Below the pieces are notes generated by a model. It did not search any database. It saw nothing but the letters and a program-made list of their open reading frames with translations, and was not told where the DNA came from. The position numbers and the translations under genes are program-made. Source: Blattamonas nauphoetae (lineage: Eukaryota; Preaxostyla; Oxymonadida). Taken from it: a stretch of 64,000 nucleotides of DNA. Below, in pieces: positions 32,601 to 42,915 of this stretch. Location: NCBI GenBank assembly GCA_033064195.1, contig JARBJD010000135.1, forward strand, positions 124,001 to 188,000, in the 5' to 3' direction. Each line of letters begins with the position of its first letter. Position 1 is the stretch's first letter.

Positions 32601-33261
32601 AAGGACCGTCCTGTAGCAGATCCACGTGCTGATGATTTCCCTTTTGCACTCAATAGGAGTCCATTCTTTTCACGGGGTGTCGTCAGAGGTGGACTTTGGG
32701 TGCTTCGTCGATCTGGGGGATGAGAAAATGATGGAATGTCAATTGGGTCTGTCTGTGAATGTGCACGTTGAACAGCTGCCACACTTTTGTGGAGAATGAG
32801 TGATGTGATGGTTGAGTATGTGGTTTCGTCTGATTCAGACTGGATCGCCCGAACCTCATCAATTGAATTTAGAGAGATATATCCCTGAGGTGTACCAACA
32901 CAGAAAAATTGGATTCCCTCAAGAGTCACAATTTTTAAACATCCAACGATGTGTTCATTCGAAAGGGATTGATTTGGTTTTGGTCTGAACTCTGGTACCC
33001 ACGCCAGAGTCGTACAAATTGGACCTTCGACATGTGCTTTGAATGCATTCAAATAATCAATTTCCCGAAAAATGATGTCAACATTTAATCTAGCACAAAT
33101 ATGGAAATATGGCGATTTGAAAATGAATCATCATTCAAATATGCATACTGATGATCCTCTTTGATAGGTTGTGGCTTTGACCCTTTTATATGAGGTGAAG
33201 GAGTTCGATTAGGCACAGACGAACTCCTGCTAGTGCTCTTTGCAGAAGGAGCTGAACTCAT
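29617..33261 (-). CDS. Armadillo-repeat protein with a distinct N-terminal domain
   Basis: Three exons: 33261-33149, 33089-32362 and 32294-29617, with introns of 59 and 67 nt; together 1173 codons, 1172 residues. Residues 1-40 are Ser/Pro-rich. About 40-110 ('NVDIIFREIDYLNAFKAHVE', 'PQGYISLNSIDEVRAI') look globular. About 110-280 are disordered and basic. From about 340 onward there are many armadillo repeats with hallmarks such as 'GGIPLLAKYLSA', 'LGALSLLLNHL', 'AAGAIETLARFSE', 'GALSQVVELL' and 'GVMPLLASLAS', interrupted near residue 560 by a Lys/Ser/Thr/Pro insert. The tail is basic then acidic. Armadillo proteins bind other proteins; the repeat style recalls ARMC3/ARMC4-type axonemal proteins, which is only a suggestion. 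Splice sites were chosen because both junctions restore frame exactly. Confidence 0.8.
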
Positions 33262-33584
33262 CAGATCTGACGATAAAAGTGGGCCGGTAATCGGTGAGGC
33301 TTTCTAGATTCAAAAAATTGGGTTTATGAATTCAGAGTAATCTCTTTTGAGATTTATTGTCTTTGTTCTCGATGATCTTCTTTCACATTTCACAAAATCC
33401 CTCCTTTCACCTTTTCTGATATGACTGTGTGGACAAAAACCTTGTCCTTGAACGAGAGAGACACTCTCTAACGGGATAAGAGAAATGAAAAACAACGGGG
33501 CATTCAGCACAAGGGACATCATGGGAAGTGAGAAATGAATTTCTTGTGGTTAGGATCAAATCAGAACACTTCTTTCATTGTTCA
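33262..33584. other. Divergent promoter region
   Basis: 323 bp between the start of the armadillo gene (minus) and the next gene (plus). AT-rich with no recognisable feature. Confidence 0.4.
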
Positions 33585-34661
33585 ATGGAAACAAATTCAC
33601 ACTCATCCCACCACCATTCCATCTCACCCTTCACTCAAGATCCAAACAATGATGAGACTCCCATGTTTCTTCGAACAGAACTCTCAAACCTCCAAACAAT
33701 CAAACAAGCCTCACAGCCCTTCATCTCGCTTGTTGACTTCATCAAGGACAGACACGCCCTCAATGACAAAGCCACTGAACAGGCGTGCGCTCTTCTAAAG
33801 ACTATTACGCCTCTGTCTCTGGATTTCTCTGGCGACGAGATCCTCTTCAAACTTGCTCCAACGGACGATGGTTCTTGTTCTGGATTCACCGAGTCTATTC
33901 TACATCTCCTCACATCGTCCAATGAGAAGCTTGTCAGCTCCGCATTGTCGTTTTTGAATGGAGTTGTCCACACTGCCAATCGAACGACCTATTACCATTT
34001 TCTCGAAACAACGTTCTTTGTTCTCCTCGCACAGTCTCCTTTTGAACAGAAACTCCATCTTTTTGCCCACCCCACTTTAGATCTGGTGAGTGTTGTGCAG
34101 GACATCATGGGCAGTTTCTATCCCGATGACACACGAGCTATATGCCGTCTAAACCACATTTCGATGGATACATTCAAATCAACCTTTATGTACAAGTTTT
34201 TCAATCCGATTGAACAGTTTCTGGGCTCTGTGTGCAAAAATCGACGCCAACTCAAAGACTCATTGGACTCCCCATGGTTCGCTGGTATATTCGAGTCGAT
34301 TCTCAACTTCTCGCCCTTTCTGGAAGAGACAACCCAAACCGTGCTGTCATCGCCACTCGCTCTGACGTTCTCGGACTCTCTAACTTTCATCAACAATAAA
34401 AAAACATCGAACAAGTATTTCAAAGTCCTGTTCAACATGTTCGCCTTTTGGCGAAATGCCGTTCCAGCTGTTCAGAAGCGACAACAACAGCTTCTGGCCC
34501 AAATGATCGCAGAAGGGCTCTCCGACGAGAGCGAGCTCTTCATCCGATGCGAGAAGTATCGCAGATTCAGCTCTACTCGTCTCTTCGTTGGAGCGAAATT
34601 GATCCATACTCTGGGCGGGAATGTTCCGTTTAAGACTGAAGTCATTCGCATTTGGTTATGA
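33585..34661 (+). CDS. 358-residue protein, distant relative of the 357-residue family
   Basis: I chose ATG 33585 because upstream in-frame codons lack an ATG; the product is 358 residues, nearly the same size as copies 1 and 2 at 7.4 and 10.7 kb. The architecture also matches: a Ser/His/Pro-rich leader, Leu-rich paired helices ('KATEQACALLKTITPLSLDF'), a block 'FFNPIEQFLGSVCKNRRQLK' in the place of 'LSPSEKYICHLCANR', then 'ILNFSPFLEETTQTVLSSPL' in the place of 'LLQISPLYQPTMDFVLDMP', and 'FWRNAVPAVQKRQQQL' near the end. Identity is low, so this is an old paralogue rather than a recent duplicate. No introns, signal or membrane segments. Function unknown. Confidence 0.75.
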   Translation: METNSHSSHHHSISPFTQDPNNDETPMFLRTELSNLQTIKQASQPFISLVDFIKDRHALNDKATEQACALLKTITPLSLDFSGDEILFKLAPTDDGSCSGFTESILHLLTSSNEKLVSSALSFLNGVVHTANRTTYYHFLETTFFVLLAQSPFEQKLHLFAHPTLDLVSVVQDIMGSFYPDDTRAICRLNHISMDTFKSTFMYKFFNPIEQFLGSVCKNRRQLKDSLDSPWFAGIFESILNFSPFLEETTQTVLSSPLALTFSDSLTFINNKKTSNKYFKVLFNMFAFWRNAVPAVQKRQQQLLAQMIAEGLSDESELFIRCEKYRRFSSTRLFVGAKLIHTLGGNVPFKTEVIRIWL

Positions 34662-34936
34662 AAAGCAAAACGACTCTGAATGGTTTCACCATATCCCCCA
34701 AAGTTCAGTGCACTTTATCATCTTCCTTGATTATTAAAGCATTCACTTCACATTCATTCTAAGCACTTTTTCAACGAACGTTTCCGGTTGAATCCACCTT
34801 TCCCAATCAATTCGAAGACAAGAAGAACCTGAGATTGATTATTCGAGAGAGGGATCTTTTCAGTCACTCCATTCTCCATATTCGAATGGTGGATGACAAA
34901 TCAAGACGAAAAAAGATAATATGGTTTGATCTTTGA
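34662..34936. other. Intergenic spacer
   Basis: 275 bp with no feature beyond a generally AT-rich promoter-like composition before the second prominin-like gene. Confidence 0.4.
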
Positions 34937-37900
34937 ATGCTCGTCGTTCTCGTTGTTCTGTCTTCGCTTCACTGCCTGAATTCCACTATCCCCCATGTTA
35001 ACGATGGTAAGATCTTGACAAAGAAGTTTGGTCCACAGCGTTTGTTCTTTTCTTTTTTGATGGAACAATTCAGGATACAAAAAGCCGAACTTTTTTGAAG
35101 GGATTGGTCGTGGATTCTACAGTATGTGGCGTCCAGTTAGAAATGCTGTGGAATTTGGGAAATCTATCACTGATTATCTCGAAGATCTATCTGAAAACAA
35201 ACAGAACGAGCAACATCAGGAAGAAGGAGATGATCCGTCCATAGATCCTTCCACGGGGACTTGGAATGATAAATCGATTCCACATATTGCACAAGCTTTA
35301 TCGTTTCTCTTGGAAACCAACATCTCAGATCTATCAACAGAGTTAGCATCAATGGCGGACATGTCAGATGAGTATCCTGCTGCTCCATGGGATACATTCA
35401 TTCAAGCAGTGCTTGGATGGTTTATCGTTTGTATTCGTTGTCTTGTTGACGATTCAGGGAATTGGCATCTCTTGGCTGGCATGCCTTGTGATGTGGCTTG
35501 TTGTTGATGGATATTTCTGTATCTGGTGCTGTTGGCAGTGTTGCATCGGGTGTGCTCGCTGTTGCAACTGCTGCTGCCGATGCTGTCGCAATCGAAAACC
35601 GATCTGCACATTTGGATGCTATGACAAGAACGGACCGAAGAAGATGTGGATTAAAGATTCAAAGATCATCTGGACGCTTTTAACAGCAGGATTACTGTTT
35701 CATCTTCTTTTCTCTTCATTTTGGCAGGTTCGGAGCAATCGTTGCGGCTGTTGCTGCCATCTCGATTCCGACAGTTCTCAACAAGATCTCTGGGCTTTCC
35801 GACGATCTTATTCAACTCCCCCCTTCCGTCGCCTCTCGCGTGATGCCTCCCCTGATGACCACTCTTCCCGCTGCCCTCGCCCCTCTTTCAACAATCGCAA
35901 GTGATTTGGACTCGGACACTCTTCCTCTGTTGAATGTGTGGGATCAATTATTCCGTCTGGACAGACTGCTGCGTGCAGATCAGTTTGTTATTCGTCTCGT
36001 TCATTGCCTCTCAAGTCTCTTTGACCTCCAGTCACCTTACGATAACCTCGGCTCTTTATTTGAATTATTCAAGCTTCCGATGCTCAAAACATTCCAAAAC
36101 TTCACATTCACAGCGGATGTCGTTCCATGTGATACTTTCGAGGGTGAAGTCACACTGACCAACATCCAAGTGGAAGACTCAATACAAAGCACACTGCTCT
36201 CGCAATTTTATAACCTTGATACTTTATCGTTGTCCATGAACGACGAAAAGGACTCACAGGGTCACCCAGAACTAATTCAGAAACGAATTGAAAACATCCA
36301 ATGGCTGAACTCGTACCTTGGTTCTGCATCGCATGCCAGTGATATCACAAGTGCGAAATCGCTTCTCTCGACGTTTCAGGCGAACGTCTTCTCTCATAAG
36401 TTCCTTGATGACATCATGGACACGTTCGAACAAACTTTCAAAATTGGAACGACATACACTCGCACACCTGAGTCTAACAAATGCTTCACCGACCTTACAG
36501 ACTTTAAGAACTCGTTTGCCTCTGTTGTGCCTGGCCCAGCAGCATATGCCGCAGTTGGGCCTGTCGTGAAGCGGGCACGGGATCTGGCGAAGATTCTGAC
36601 TTATAACACACCGTGGAGTCGTCGAGAATTGGCGAAGACTGTTAAACAGCAGATTGTTCCGGGAAATGATGGGAAAACAGCAACCTTCATGTTGATATCG
36701 GATGCCGAACTGGAGCAGATCTCGATCCTCTCCGACCCATCCAATTTCATAAGTTTCACGTCCCCGAGCTGCAATTCATTGAGGGACAATATCGCCAACA
36801 TTGCTCAACAGATTAAACATGAATATTCCGCATATGACACGACTGCCTTCCAACGAATCTTGGACCGACGCCTCCGCTTCAGCGAAAATTATGGCACCGA
36901 AAATAGGACTAAAACAAAGCTGAACACACTTTTGGGGAAGGTTGAAGATGTGACCTCGTCGTATGTGTGCTTGCTGAAGGATGACAACTACACGTCGCGG
37001 CTTGTGGCAGAAAACATGAAAGACGATGGAAAGCTGCTCCGATCACGTGGACGCACCCTTGTCTGGCTCCAACTGGCAGTGATTCTTGCATATATCCTGA
37101 TGATAGTGGTGAACTGGACGTGTCCAAACGACACGTGTTTGTGCTGTCAGAATCTGGCCAGTTCCATCTATTACATCGTCATCGGTGCGTCATTCCTGGT
37201 CTTCGCGCTTCTGGCGATTGTCCTTCAGCACATCCAAGATGTCCTTTATTCGGACAAGGCGGGTGTTGGGCTGATGCCGCTGGTGGAGTCCTTCGACCTC
37301 CCAGATGGCCTCGTCCGCGACTGTGCCATCTACGTTCTGCAGGGACCGGGATACAGAAGCGAGGAGAACGGACGAAAGGAAATGCCGAATCCACTTGGCG
37401 AACTTCTCGACGTGCTGCTGTTGGGGGGAATGGCGACGAACGGAGTAGACGGAAGTTTGGAGAAGATGTTTGGGGACGAGAACGGGATCGTGTCTCCCGC
37501 GTTCAAAGCAAAGCTGGCACCAATCGAACAAGAGTTGAACACCACACTCGCCTCGTTCTTCTTCTCCGTGTGTGACGAGACCGACACTGAAAAGGGAGTC
37601 TTCACTTACAACAATTTGGGACGAAGTGTGTACGAGATTGTAGATGTGATTGGACTGGACGTGGTGAATGTGTTGATGATGTTCTTCTTCTCTTTCAGCT
37701 TGGCGTCTGTTCTGCTCATCCCGCAGACAGTGTGCACGAGTGTTGGTCGGATACACTGGCCTCGTTACAATCGAGCACGGGACGATCCGGATTATGCGGA
37801 GAGATGGGACGAAGAAGACAGAAAAGAGGCGATGCAACGATCCACGCCGAATGACGCCCAACTCCATCAACAAGGCCAGCCAGGCGAACACGGAAATGAG

Positions 37901-38155
37901 GATTGGAGTGGGCAGCCTCAACAGACAGAAGAGATGGGAGAAGCTGACAAGGAAGAAGCTGGGGATGACGAGCTTCCAGTCGCACCGACGGAAGAAGAAG
38001 ACGAAGAGGGGGATGGCACTCGTCTGGTGAAGAGACGAGCAACCAACCAGAACACAACCCGTGGTGTGTTGCCAACAGAGGAGTTTTCTCCACCGAATCC
38101 TCCAGACATGAAGACATCTCCACGGAGCATCACGCGGGAAAAGAAACTGGATTGA
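34937..38155 (+). CDS. Prominin-like five-span membrane protein 2
   Basis: Exons 34937-35006, 35074-35426, 35458-35696 and 35728-38155 sum to 1030 codons (1029 residues); introns are 67, 31 and 31 nt. A signal peptide (MLVVLVVLSSLHCLNS) is followed by 'YKKPNFFEGIGRGFYSMWRP', matching 'YRHPGFFEAIGQGFYRMWRA' of the first copy across the same first intron position. Then come a span, a Cys-rich loop ('WCCWQCCIGCARCCNCCCRC'), a second span, a large ectodomain, two close spans near 37060-37215, a second ectodomain and a last span near 37655-37730, then an acidic cytosolic tail. The topology is that of prominins. A further 33-nt stretch (35983-36015) has intron-like ends but is frame-neutral, so it may be spliced or retained. 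The Pro/Gly/Tyr tail of copy 1 is absent. Confidence 0.78.
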
Positions 38156-38905
38156 CCTGGCCCTTTTCAGTGCATTTCTGTTTTATAGGACACTTTTTAT
38201 CTCTTTTGGACAATCACTACACCTTTTTCTGTCAGTTTGAAGATCTTTTCGATTTCAAAGGGAACTATGAGTTATCCAATTTGAGGGAATATCCAACTGG
38301 GAATTCATCCCCTCCGACGTGGAATCAAACAACGTTCACTTCGTCTTCTGTTACTGGGAGGGAGGAGAGCTCGATTCTTTTTGGGAGTTACCGTTCTCTT
38401 CCAGGTGATTTTCTGGCAGGGGATATGGGCAGTTTCGATCGGAAAGGCGAATTGGGGGGTAAGGGAGTATGTTTGAAGTTAGAACTCCGATTAGGAATCG
38501 AGGAATGGTGACTGTCAACTTTGAAAGTGGTTGGATTTGTGATATTCACGTCTGTTTTTTTCAGAAAATTGATATATTGATCCTGATGGATAATGCCTGA
38601 TACTGAAGGGAGAGAGTCATGCCCCTTGAATAGTTTGTGGGAGAGTGAGGTGTCGAAGTTGGTTGTGGTGGATTCGGATTGGTAGGAGGTTTCAACAATA
38701 TAAGAAGGGTTTAAGTCCACGGGAGCATTGATATCCTTGAGTTGCGTGCTACTTGACGAGGATAGACAGTCTGTATCTCGTGATAGGGCACGATCTGAAA
38801 AGATCGAATTCTTTTCGTTCAAATCACGTCAAAAAGCTTCCATCTTCTCAAAAAAGAAGCAGAACACAATGAGGAGCAAAAAAATAGTGTCAAAAAGAGC
38901 AAAAT
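38156..38905. other. Spacer with an unassigned 140-codon frame
   Basis: A frame at 38388-38822 on the minus strand encodes about 140 Ser/Thr/Asn-rich residues but has no ATG and is preceded closely by a stop; it could be an exon of an unrecognised gene. No motif is evident. Nothing else is supported. Confidence 0.3.
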
Positions 38906-38976
38906 GCTCCTACCAGGATTCGAACCTGGATTAGGGGATTCAGAGTCCCCGGTGCTAACCATTACACTATAGGAGC
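38906..38976 (-). tRNA. tRNA-Gln (anticodon CTG)
   Basis: On the minus strand the acceptor stem GCTCCTA/TAGGAGC, D arm GTGTAATGGTTAGCAC, anticodon stem GGGGA/TCCCC around CTCTGAA (anticodon CTG) and T arm CCAGG-TTCGAAT-CCTGG form a full cloverleaf. The D arm and anticodon arm closely resemble eukaryotic tRNA-Gln(CTG). No intron. Confidence 0.95.
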
Positions 38977-39059
38977 TGAAATTCGCGAAGTTTTTTCTGG
39001 TTTTGTGGAACACTGGCAGTTTAAGTCCTTTTTTAAAAAAGGGTAAAGATCTACCAACA

Positions 39060-39574
39060 TCCAAACATCGTCTGATGCTCTCAGTCGTTTTGCTTCATCT
39101 CTTATTGGTCACCTTAACATCCTTTCCCCTCTAACCACCATTGTCTCACCCATCCTCTCTCACGATGCGGGAAATACCCTCACCAATCTGGACTGTCTAT
39201 TCCCGAGATGTGCTTCTTATACCATCCTCCTTTTCAACTTGAGTATTCCCTTGACTCCGATTCATCAACATTTCTTTCACCACCGAATCAGCACTCGCTA
39301 CCTCTGGACATCACGAGAAAGTCCATTGAATATCCCTCAAACCCTAAGTCTCTCATTGTATTCAGCATTCGCTCAAGCCTTTTCTGAATATTTCTCACCT
39401 TTTACACGTTACAGCTTCTCGTTCAACATTCACCACTTTTTCATCGACAACCATCTCATCCCAACAAAACTCTGACAACACCCAACAACAAGTTTGGTCA
39501 AACTTAATTTATTCTCACAAATGACTTCTAAAACCTCCCAATCAATCACCAATCATTTTTCACCTTCACACAAA
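39060..39574. other. Spacer, no gene supported
   Basis: Pyrimidine-rich sequence with short frames, e.g. 39239-39475, lacking recognisable motifs. It holds whatever leader or promoter served the actin relic. Confidence 0.35.
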
Positions 39575-40361
39575 ATGTCTGATCAAGAATCAACTTGTCT
39601 TGTTATTCACAATGGCTTAGGAATGTGCAAAGCAAGCTTCGCTACCAACAATGCGCCTCACGCTGTCTTCCCGTCCATCATCGGTCGCCCAAAGGAGGAC
39701 CAGATCATCATCGGCAGAGGGGGGAAGGAGGTGTCCATCGGAGAGCACTCCGTTCTCCTCACTGAAGCACCCCTCAACCCAAAGGTCAACCGCGAGAAGA
39801 TGACCAGCATCATGTTCGAGACATTCAACGTGCCGGCTATGTACGTTCAGATCCAGGCTGTCCTCTCGCTGTACGCCACAGGACACACGACAGGAATCGT
39901 GTTCGACTCGGGGGATGGTGTCTCGCACACTGTGCCCATCTATGAAGGCTACAACCTCCAACACGCTGTGTTTCGGATGGATCTTGCTGGCCGCGATCTG
40001 ACCGACATGTTGATGAAGATCATGGACGAACGCGAATATTCGATCCACGCCACTGCTGAAAGAGAAACTGTGCGAGATATCAAGGAGCAGCTCTGTTATA
40101 TGGCTCTGGACTTCGAGGAGGAGATGCCTGACGGGAATTCGTCACAATTCGCAACCAGCGCTTTTGTTGCCCAGAACCCTTTTCTACCCCTCGCAGATCG
40201 ATATGGGCGAGACAGGTGTCCACGAAAAGGTGCTCCAATGGATTGGGGTGTCGATTCTGGCCTCGCTCACCATGTTCCAGCAGATGTGGATCTCAAAGAA
40301 CGAGTATGACGAATCTGGTGCTGGCATTGTCTACCAAAAGCGCCTCTTGATTGGCACGTGA
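39575..40361 (+). pseudogene. Actin pseudogene with internal deletions
   Basis: ATG 39575 begins '[20 protein letters not shown]', clearly actin ('DNGSGMCKAGFA'). '[10 protein letters not shown]' leads after about 15 residues straight to '[20 protein letters not shown]', so some 45 residues of subdomain 2 are deleted. '[20 protein letters not shown]' through '[19 protein letters not shown]' follow normally. After 'MPDG' a 1-2 nt indel shifts frame; 'GETGVHE' and then, after another large deletion, '[20 protein letters not shown]' are in a different frame ending at 40361. A working actin has about 375 residues; about 130 are missing. The nucleotide-binding loops near Gly-rich 'DSGDG' remain but the fold cannot be complete. 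This is a host-derived pseudogene, perhaps of fairly recent origin given the high residual identity. Confidence 0.85.
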
Positions 40362-40624
40362 AGCTGGTTCTGTTTGATGGACTGTTTTGTTCTGTAGAAA
40401 CTGTTTTTTTGTTCCGTTTTTCACAACATTCATCTTCTCTCCTATCCTCAACCTATACGTGCCTTCTCTCTATTCGAAACAATTAAAAAGAGAAGACAAT
40501 CTGATTAACCAATATTCAATATGGGTAGTGAATGGATGACTCAGAAAATGCATTCAGACAAAAAACGTTAAAATGTCAACAGAAATGGGCTAATTTGAGG
40601 AAAAGATCTCATCAAGAATAATAT

Positions 40625-41509
40625 TTATGAGCAGTCCCAATTATACAGAACTCGATCAAAGCGACACGCCTTCAAATCGTCCCTGCGGATGAAAAAGTTT
40701 GCGATGCCCATATCTCCCCACATAATCTTCTCGTCGGAGTTAATCTGCAGCAAAAGTGTGTCACAGTCCTGATATTGCGTGTTGTGACGAGGGTCTTCCT
40801 GCGCAAACGATGGGTATCCGCCGATCTGATGATTATTTGTGGTGTCAAGAGCGTTGAGAGCTTGTTCATAAAACTCACCTATAATCTCGGTGATGTCAAG
40901 GCCAAGCTCGGATGCTTCTTCTGAAAACGCCTCTTCGACGAGACTATCATAGCGATAGTCGAATGGGTTGATGGCGGCTTCGATCAAAGTTTCTGGGGCG
41001 ATGAGATGTTCCTCTTCAAACGGCAACTCTTCAGTTTCGGGAAAATGCGGCGGTTTTTGGAGTTTTGCTTCATCGTGTTCGATGGTTGGATGATAAATAA
41101 TGCGCCAATGTGACTGGTCCATCATGTTCTCGTAATCGTGTCCTAAGGATCCATCAGCAGGGTCGATGTAAATTTGAAGTATTCCAGTTGTGGGGAAGTC
41201 TGGAACACGAGGAAGAGTATCGAAGTTGAGCTGAGCGAGAAGCTTGAGAGGGCTCGGAGTTGCGCCATCACCTCCAATGTTTTTCTTCTGCTGTTTCGAT
41301 GGATTGGACTGAACTGCGGATGGATTCACTGTAGGGTATGCGAAACCAGGTGGGAGATACGGCTCTCCACCAATTTTGCTGTCAAATGGACCAGTCTTTT
41401 GTGGGACACATTTGAGTGGTAAGCATGGAGTTTTTGTCTTTTCCATCAGAAAAGATTTGATTTTTTGTATAAAGACTAATTTAGGTGTGTTATCTTGAGC
41501 TTCTGTCAT
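40625..41509 (-). CDS. DUF1963 (YwqG-like) protein
   Basis: I start at ATG 41509 (294 residues). A further in-frame ATG at 41725 would add 72 residues that do not look like the family. The family signature is present: an N-terminal segment followed by 'SKIGGEPYLPPGFAYP', 'LKLLAQLNFDTLPRVPDFPT', 'GILQIYIDP', a 'YHP' strand, a Glu-rich middle, and the C-terminal 'HQIGGYPSFAQEDPR', 'LLLQINSDE' and 'WGDMGIANFFIRRDDL'. YwqG-like proteins are soluble, widespread in bacteria and protists, and lack an assigned biochemical function. No introns. It lies downstream of the TMEM208 gene on the same strand. Confidence 0.85.
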   Translation of the reverse strand: MTEAQDNTPKLVFIQKIKSFLMEKTKTPCLPLKCVPQKTGPFDSKIGGEPYLPPGFAYPTVNPSAVQSNPSKQQKKNIGGDGATPSPLKLLAQLNFDTLPRVPDFPTTGILQIYIDPADGSLGHDYENMMDQSHWRIIYHPTIEHDEAKLQKPPHFPETEELPFEEEHLIAPETLIEAAINPFDYRYDSLVEEAFSEEASELGLDITEIIGEFYEQALNALDTTNNHQIGGYPSFAQEDPRHNTQYQDCDTLLLQINSDEKIMWGDMGIANFFIRRDDLKACRFDRVLYNWDCS

Positions 41510-41883
41510 TTTGAAGTCTTTGTTTTGGGAACCTGATTCCGATCGATGCGAAGATCTCAGATGCCACTGAACTCGATCCAAGAGGCATACACAAATTGTT
41601 TGATTAGTGATGGATTGAGGAGAGACACTGTTAAAATCAAGCGGGGGTGAAAATGACTCAACTGTTCTAGTTGCGTCAGGTCGCCGCGTGACGAAGAACA
41701 ACCAGGGAAAATAGATCATAGTCATTTCTTGTGATGAAGGGGTGCGTGAAATGAGAAAAACTCAAGGATGTTTGAGAGAAATTGACAGAACTCGATTAAG
41801 TGTGACGGTAAGGCAGAATGAAGAGAAAATGAACAGGTAAAAGAAGAGAATGACATAGTTCAACTGTGTGGACAATTCAGAGC
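41510..41883. other. Spacer between TMEM208 and the DUF1963 gene
   Basis: 374 bp. An open frame continues upstream of the DUF1963 start to ATG 41725, but I see no family similarity there. No other feature. Confidence 0.4.
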
Positions 41884-42599
41884 TCAGAATCGTGCTTTCT
41901 TCGCTCTGTTTTCTCTTCTCTGTTGTCTTCTTGCTTCCTTCCGGTTCATTGCTTGATAAGCTTGCTCTTGTTCTTCAGTCTAATCAAAAGCGTACAGAAA
42001 ATGAACAGACATACCAGAGGCTCATTTGATCCACCCATTCCCTTGCAAAGTCCCGAACATTTCTTCACCAAGATAAAGATCAGCTAATGGCAAATGTTGT
42101 AAATTGAAAGTGGGAGAAACACATACAACAAGATAGAGTAGCCAAAAGTACGAACTGAGAGGAGCGAGAAGTTGAGCAGCAAGCATCACAATGTAAATAT
42201 CATAGAATGAGCTGTCACAGGATGAGGGAAAGGAGAGGTGGGAAAATTGCACATGAGAGAGAAGGGGTAGTTGGATACCCCATGAGACCACTTGTTTTGC
42301 TGACTTGCTTTTGCTGTCGGCTCAGGTTCAGGAAGAACATCATCATCAAGAATGAGAGGACTCCTGTCAGAATGGCCCAGAACCAATCTTTGCCCAGCGA
42401 CAGAATTGTTCCAGACCCACGATATCTCCACACACGGAGGGAGACAGAGAGTCCCTACGGAGAAATTGTCGAAAGAATTGATGACACGAATGGTGATGAG
42501 AGCTGCGTGGCACACAGTTACAATGATCCAGGCAACAACAATAATCCGGATATACTTCGTATTGGACTTTTCGAGCTTCTTCTGGGAATGATTGGCCAT
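41884..42599 (-). CDS. TMEM208: TMEM208/SND2-like ER membrane protein
   Basis: Five exons, 42599-42486, 42454-42279, 42211-42127, 42083-42015 and 41979-41884, sum to 180 codons (179 residues; human TMEM208 has 173). Introns are 31, 67, 43 and 35 nt, all GT-AG. Features in order: a basic N-terminus 'MANHSQKKLEKSNTKYIRII', two closely spaced membrane hairpins ('VVAWIIVTVCHAALITI', then 'FWAILTGVLSFLMMMFFL'), the family segment 'FYDIYIVMLAAQLLAPLSSY' with 'FWLLYLVLIFILV', and a C-terminal Arg/Lys/Gln-rich tail 'EARRQQRRENRAKKARF'. This tail and the 'DIYIVMLAAQLL...FWLL' segment match TMEM208, the SND2 component that helps SRP-independent insertion of proteins into the ER. Exon choice rests on frame restoration at every junction. 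Confidence 0.85.
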
Positions 42600-42915
42600 T
42601 TTCTCGATTCAGACCATAACAAGACTCTCATTCTTCAACTACAAAAAGATGGACCTCCAAAGGAGATTGAATCTCCTTGTAACAGAGACAATAGTGACAT
42701 GAAACACAAGAAAGAAGATTTGAGATGTTGAAAATCAAACATGATGAAATCCCTTAATGAAAATCTATCAGAACGTCCATGAGTGAAAAAAAGACAAACA
42801 ATGAGTCCGGATATGTCTGCGAGAGATGTTGAGGGGTGGAGAGCGGAGTTCAGAGGGGACTTTGCCCAGAATGCGATGGTCGCCCATAACAAACACTCTG
42901 ATGTCCGACGGATTG
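42600..42915. other. Unresolved 3' region of the reductase gene
   Basis: On the minus strand a membrane-like reading ('HILFLLLLILSFIDNPSDIR' and more) covers 42768-43082 and may be a last exon of the upstream gene or part of another. On the plus strand 42800-43013 reads 'DVEGWRAEFRGDFAQNAMVA' in an open frame. I could not decide between them. Confidence 0.3.
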
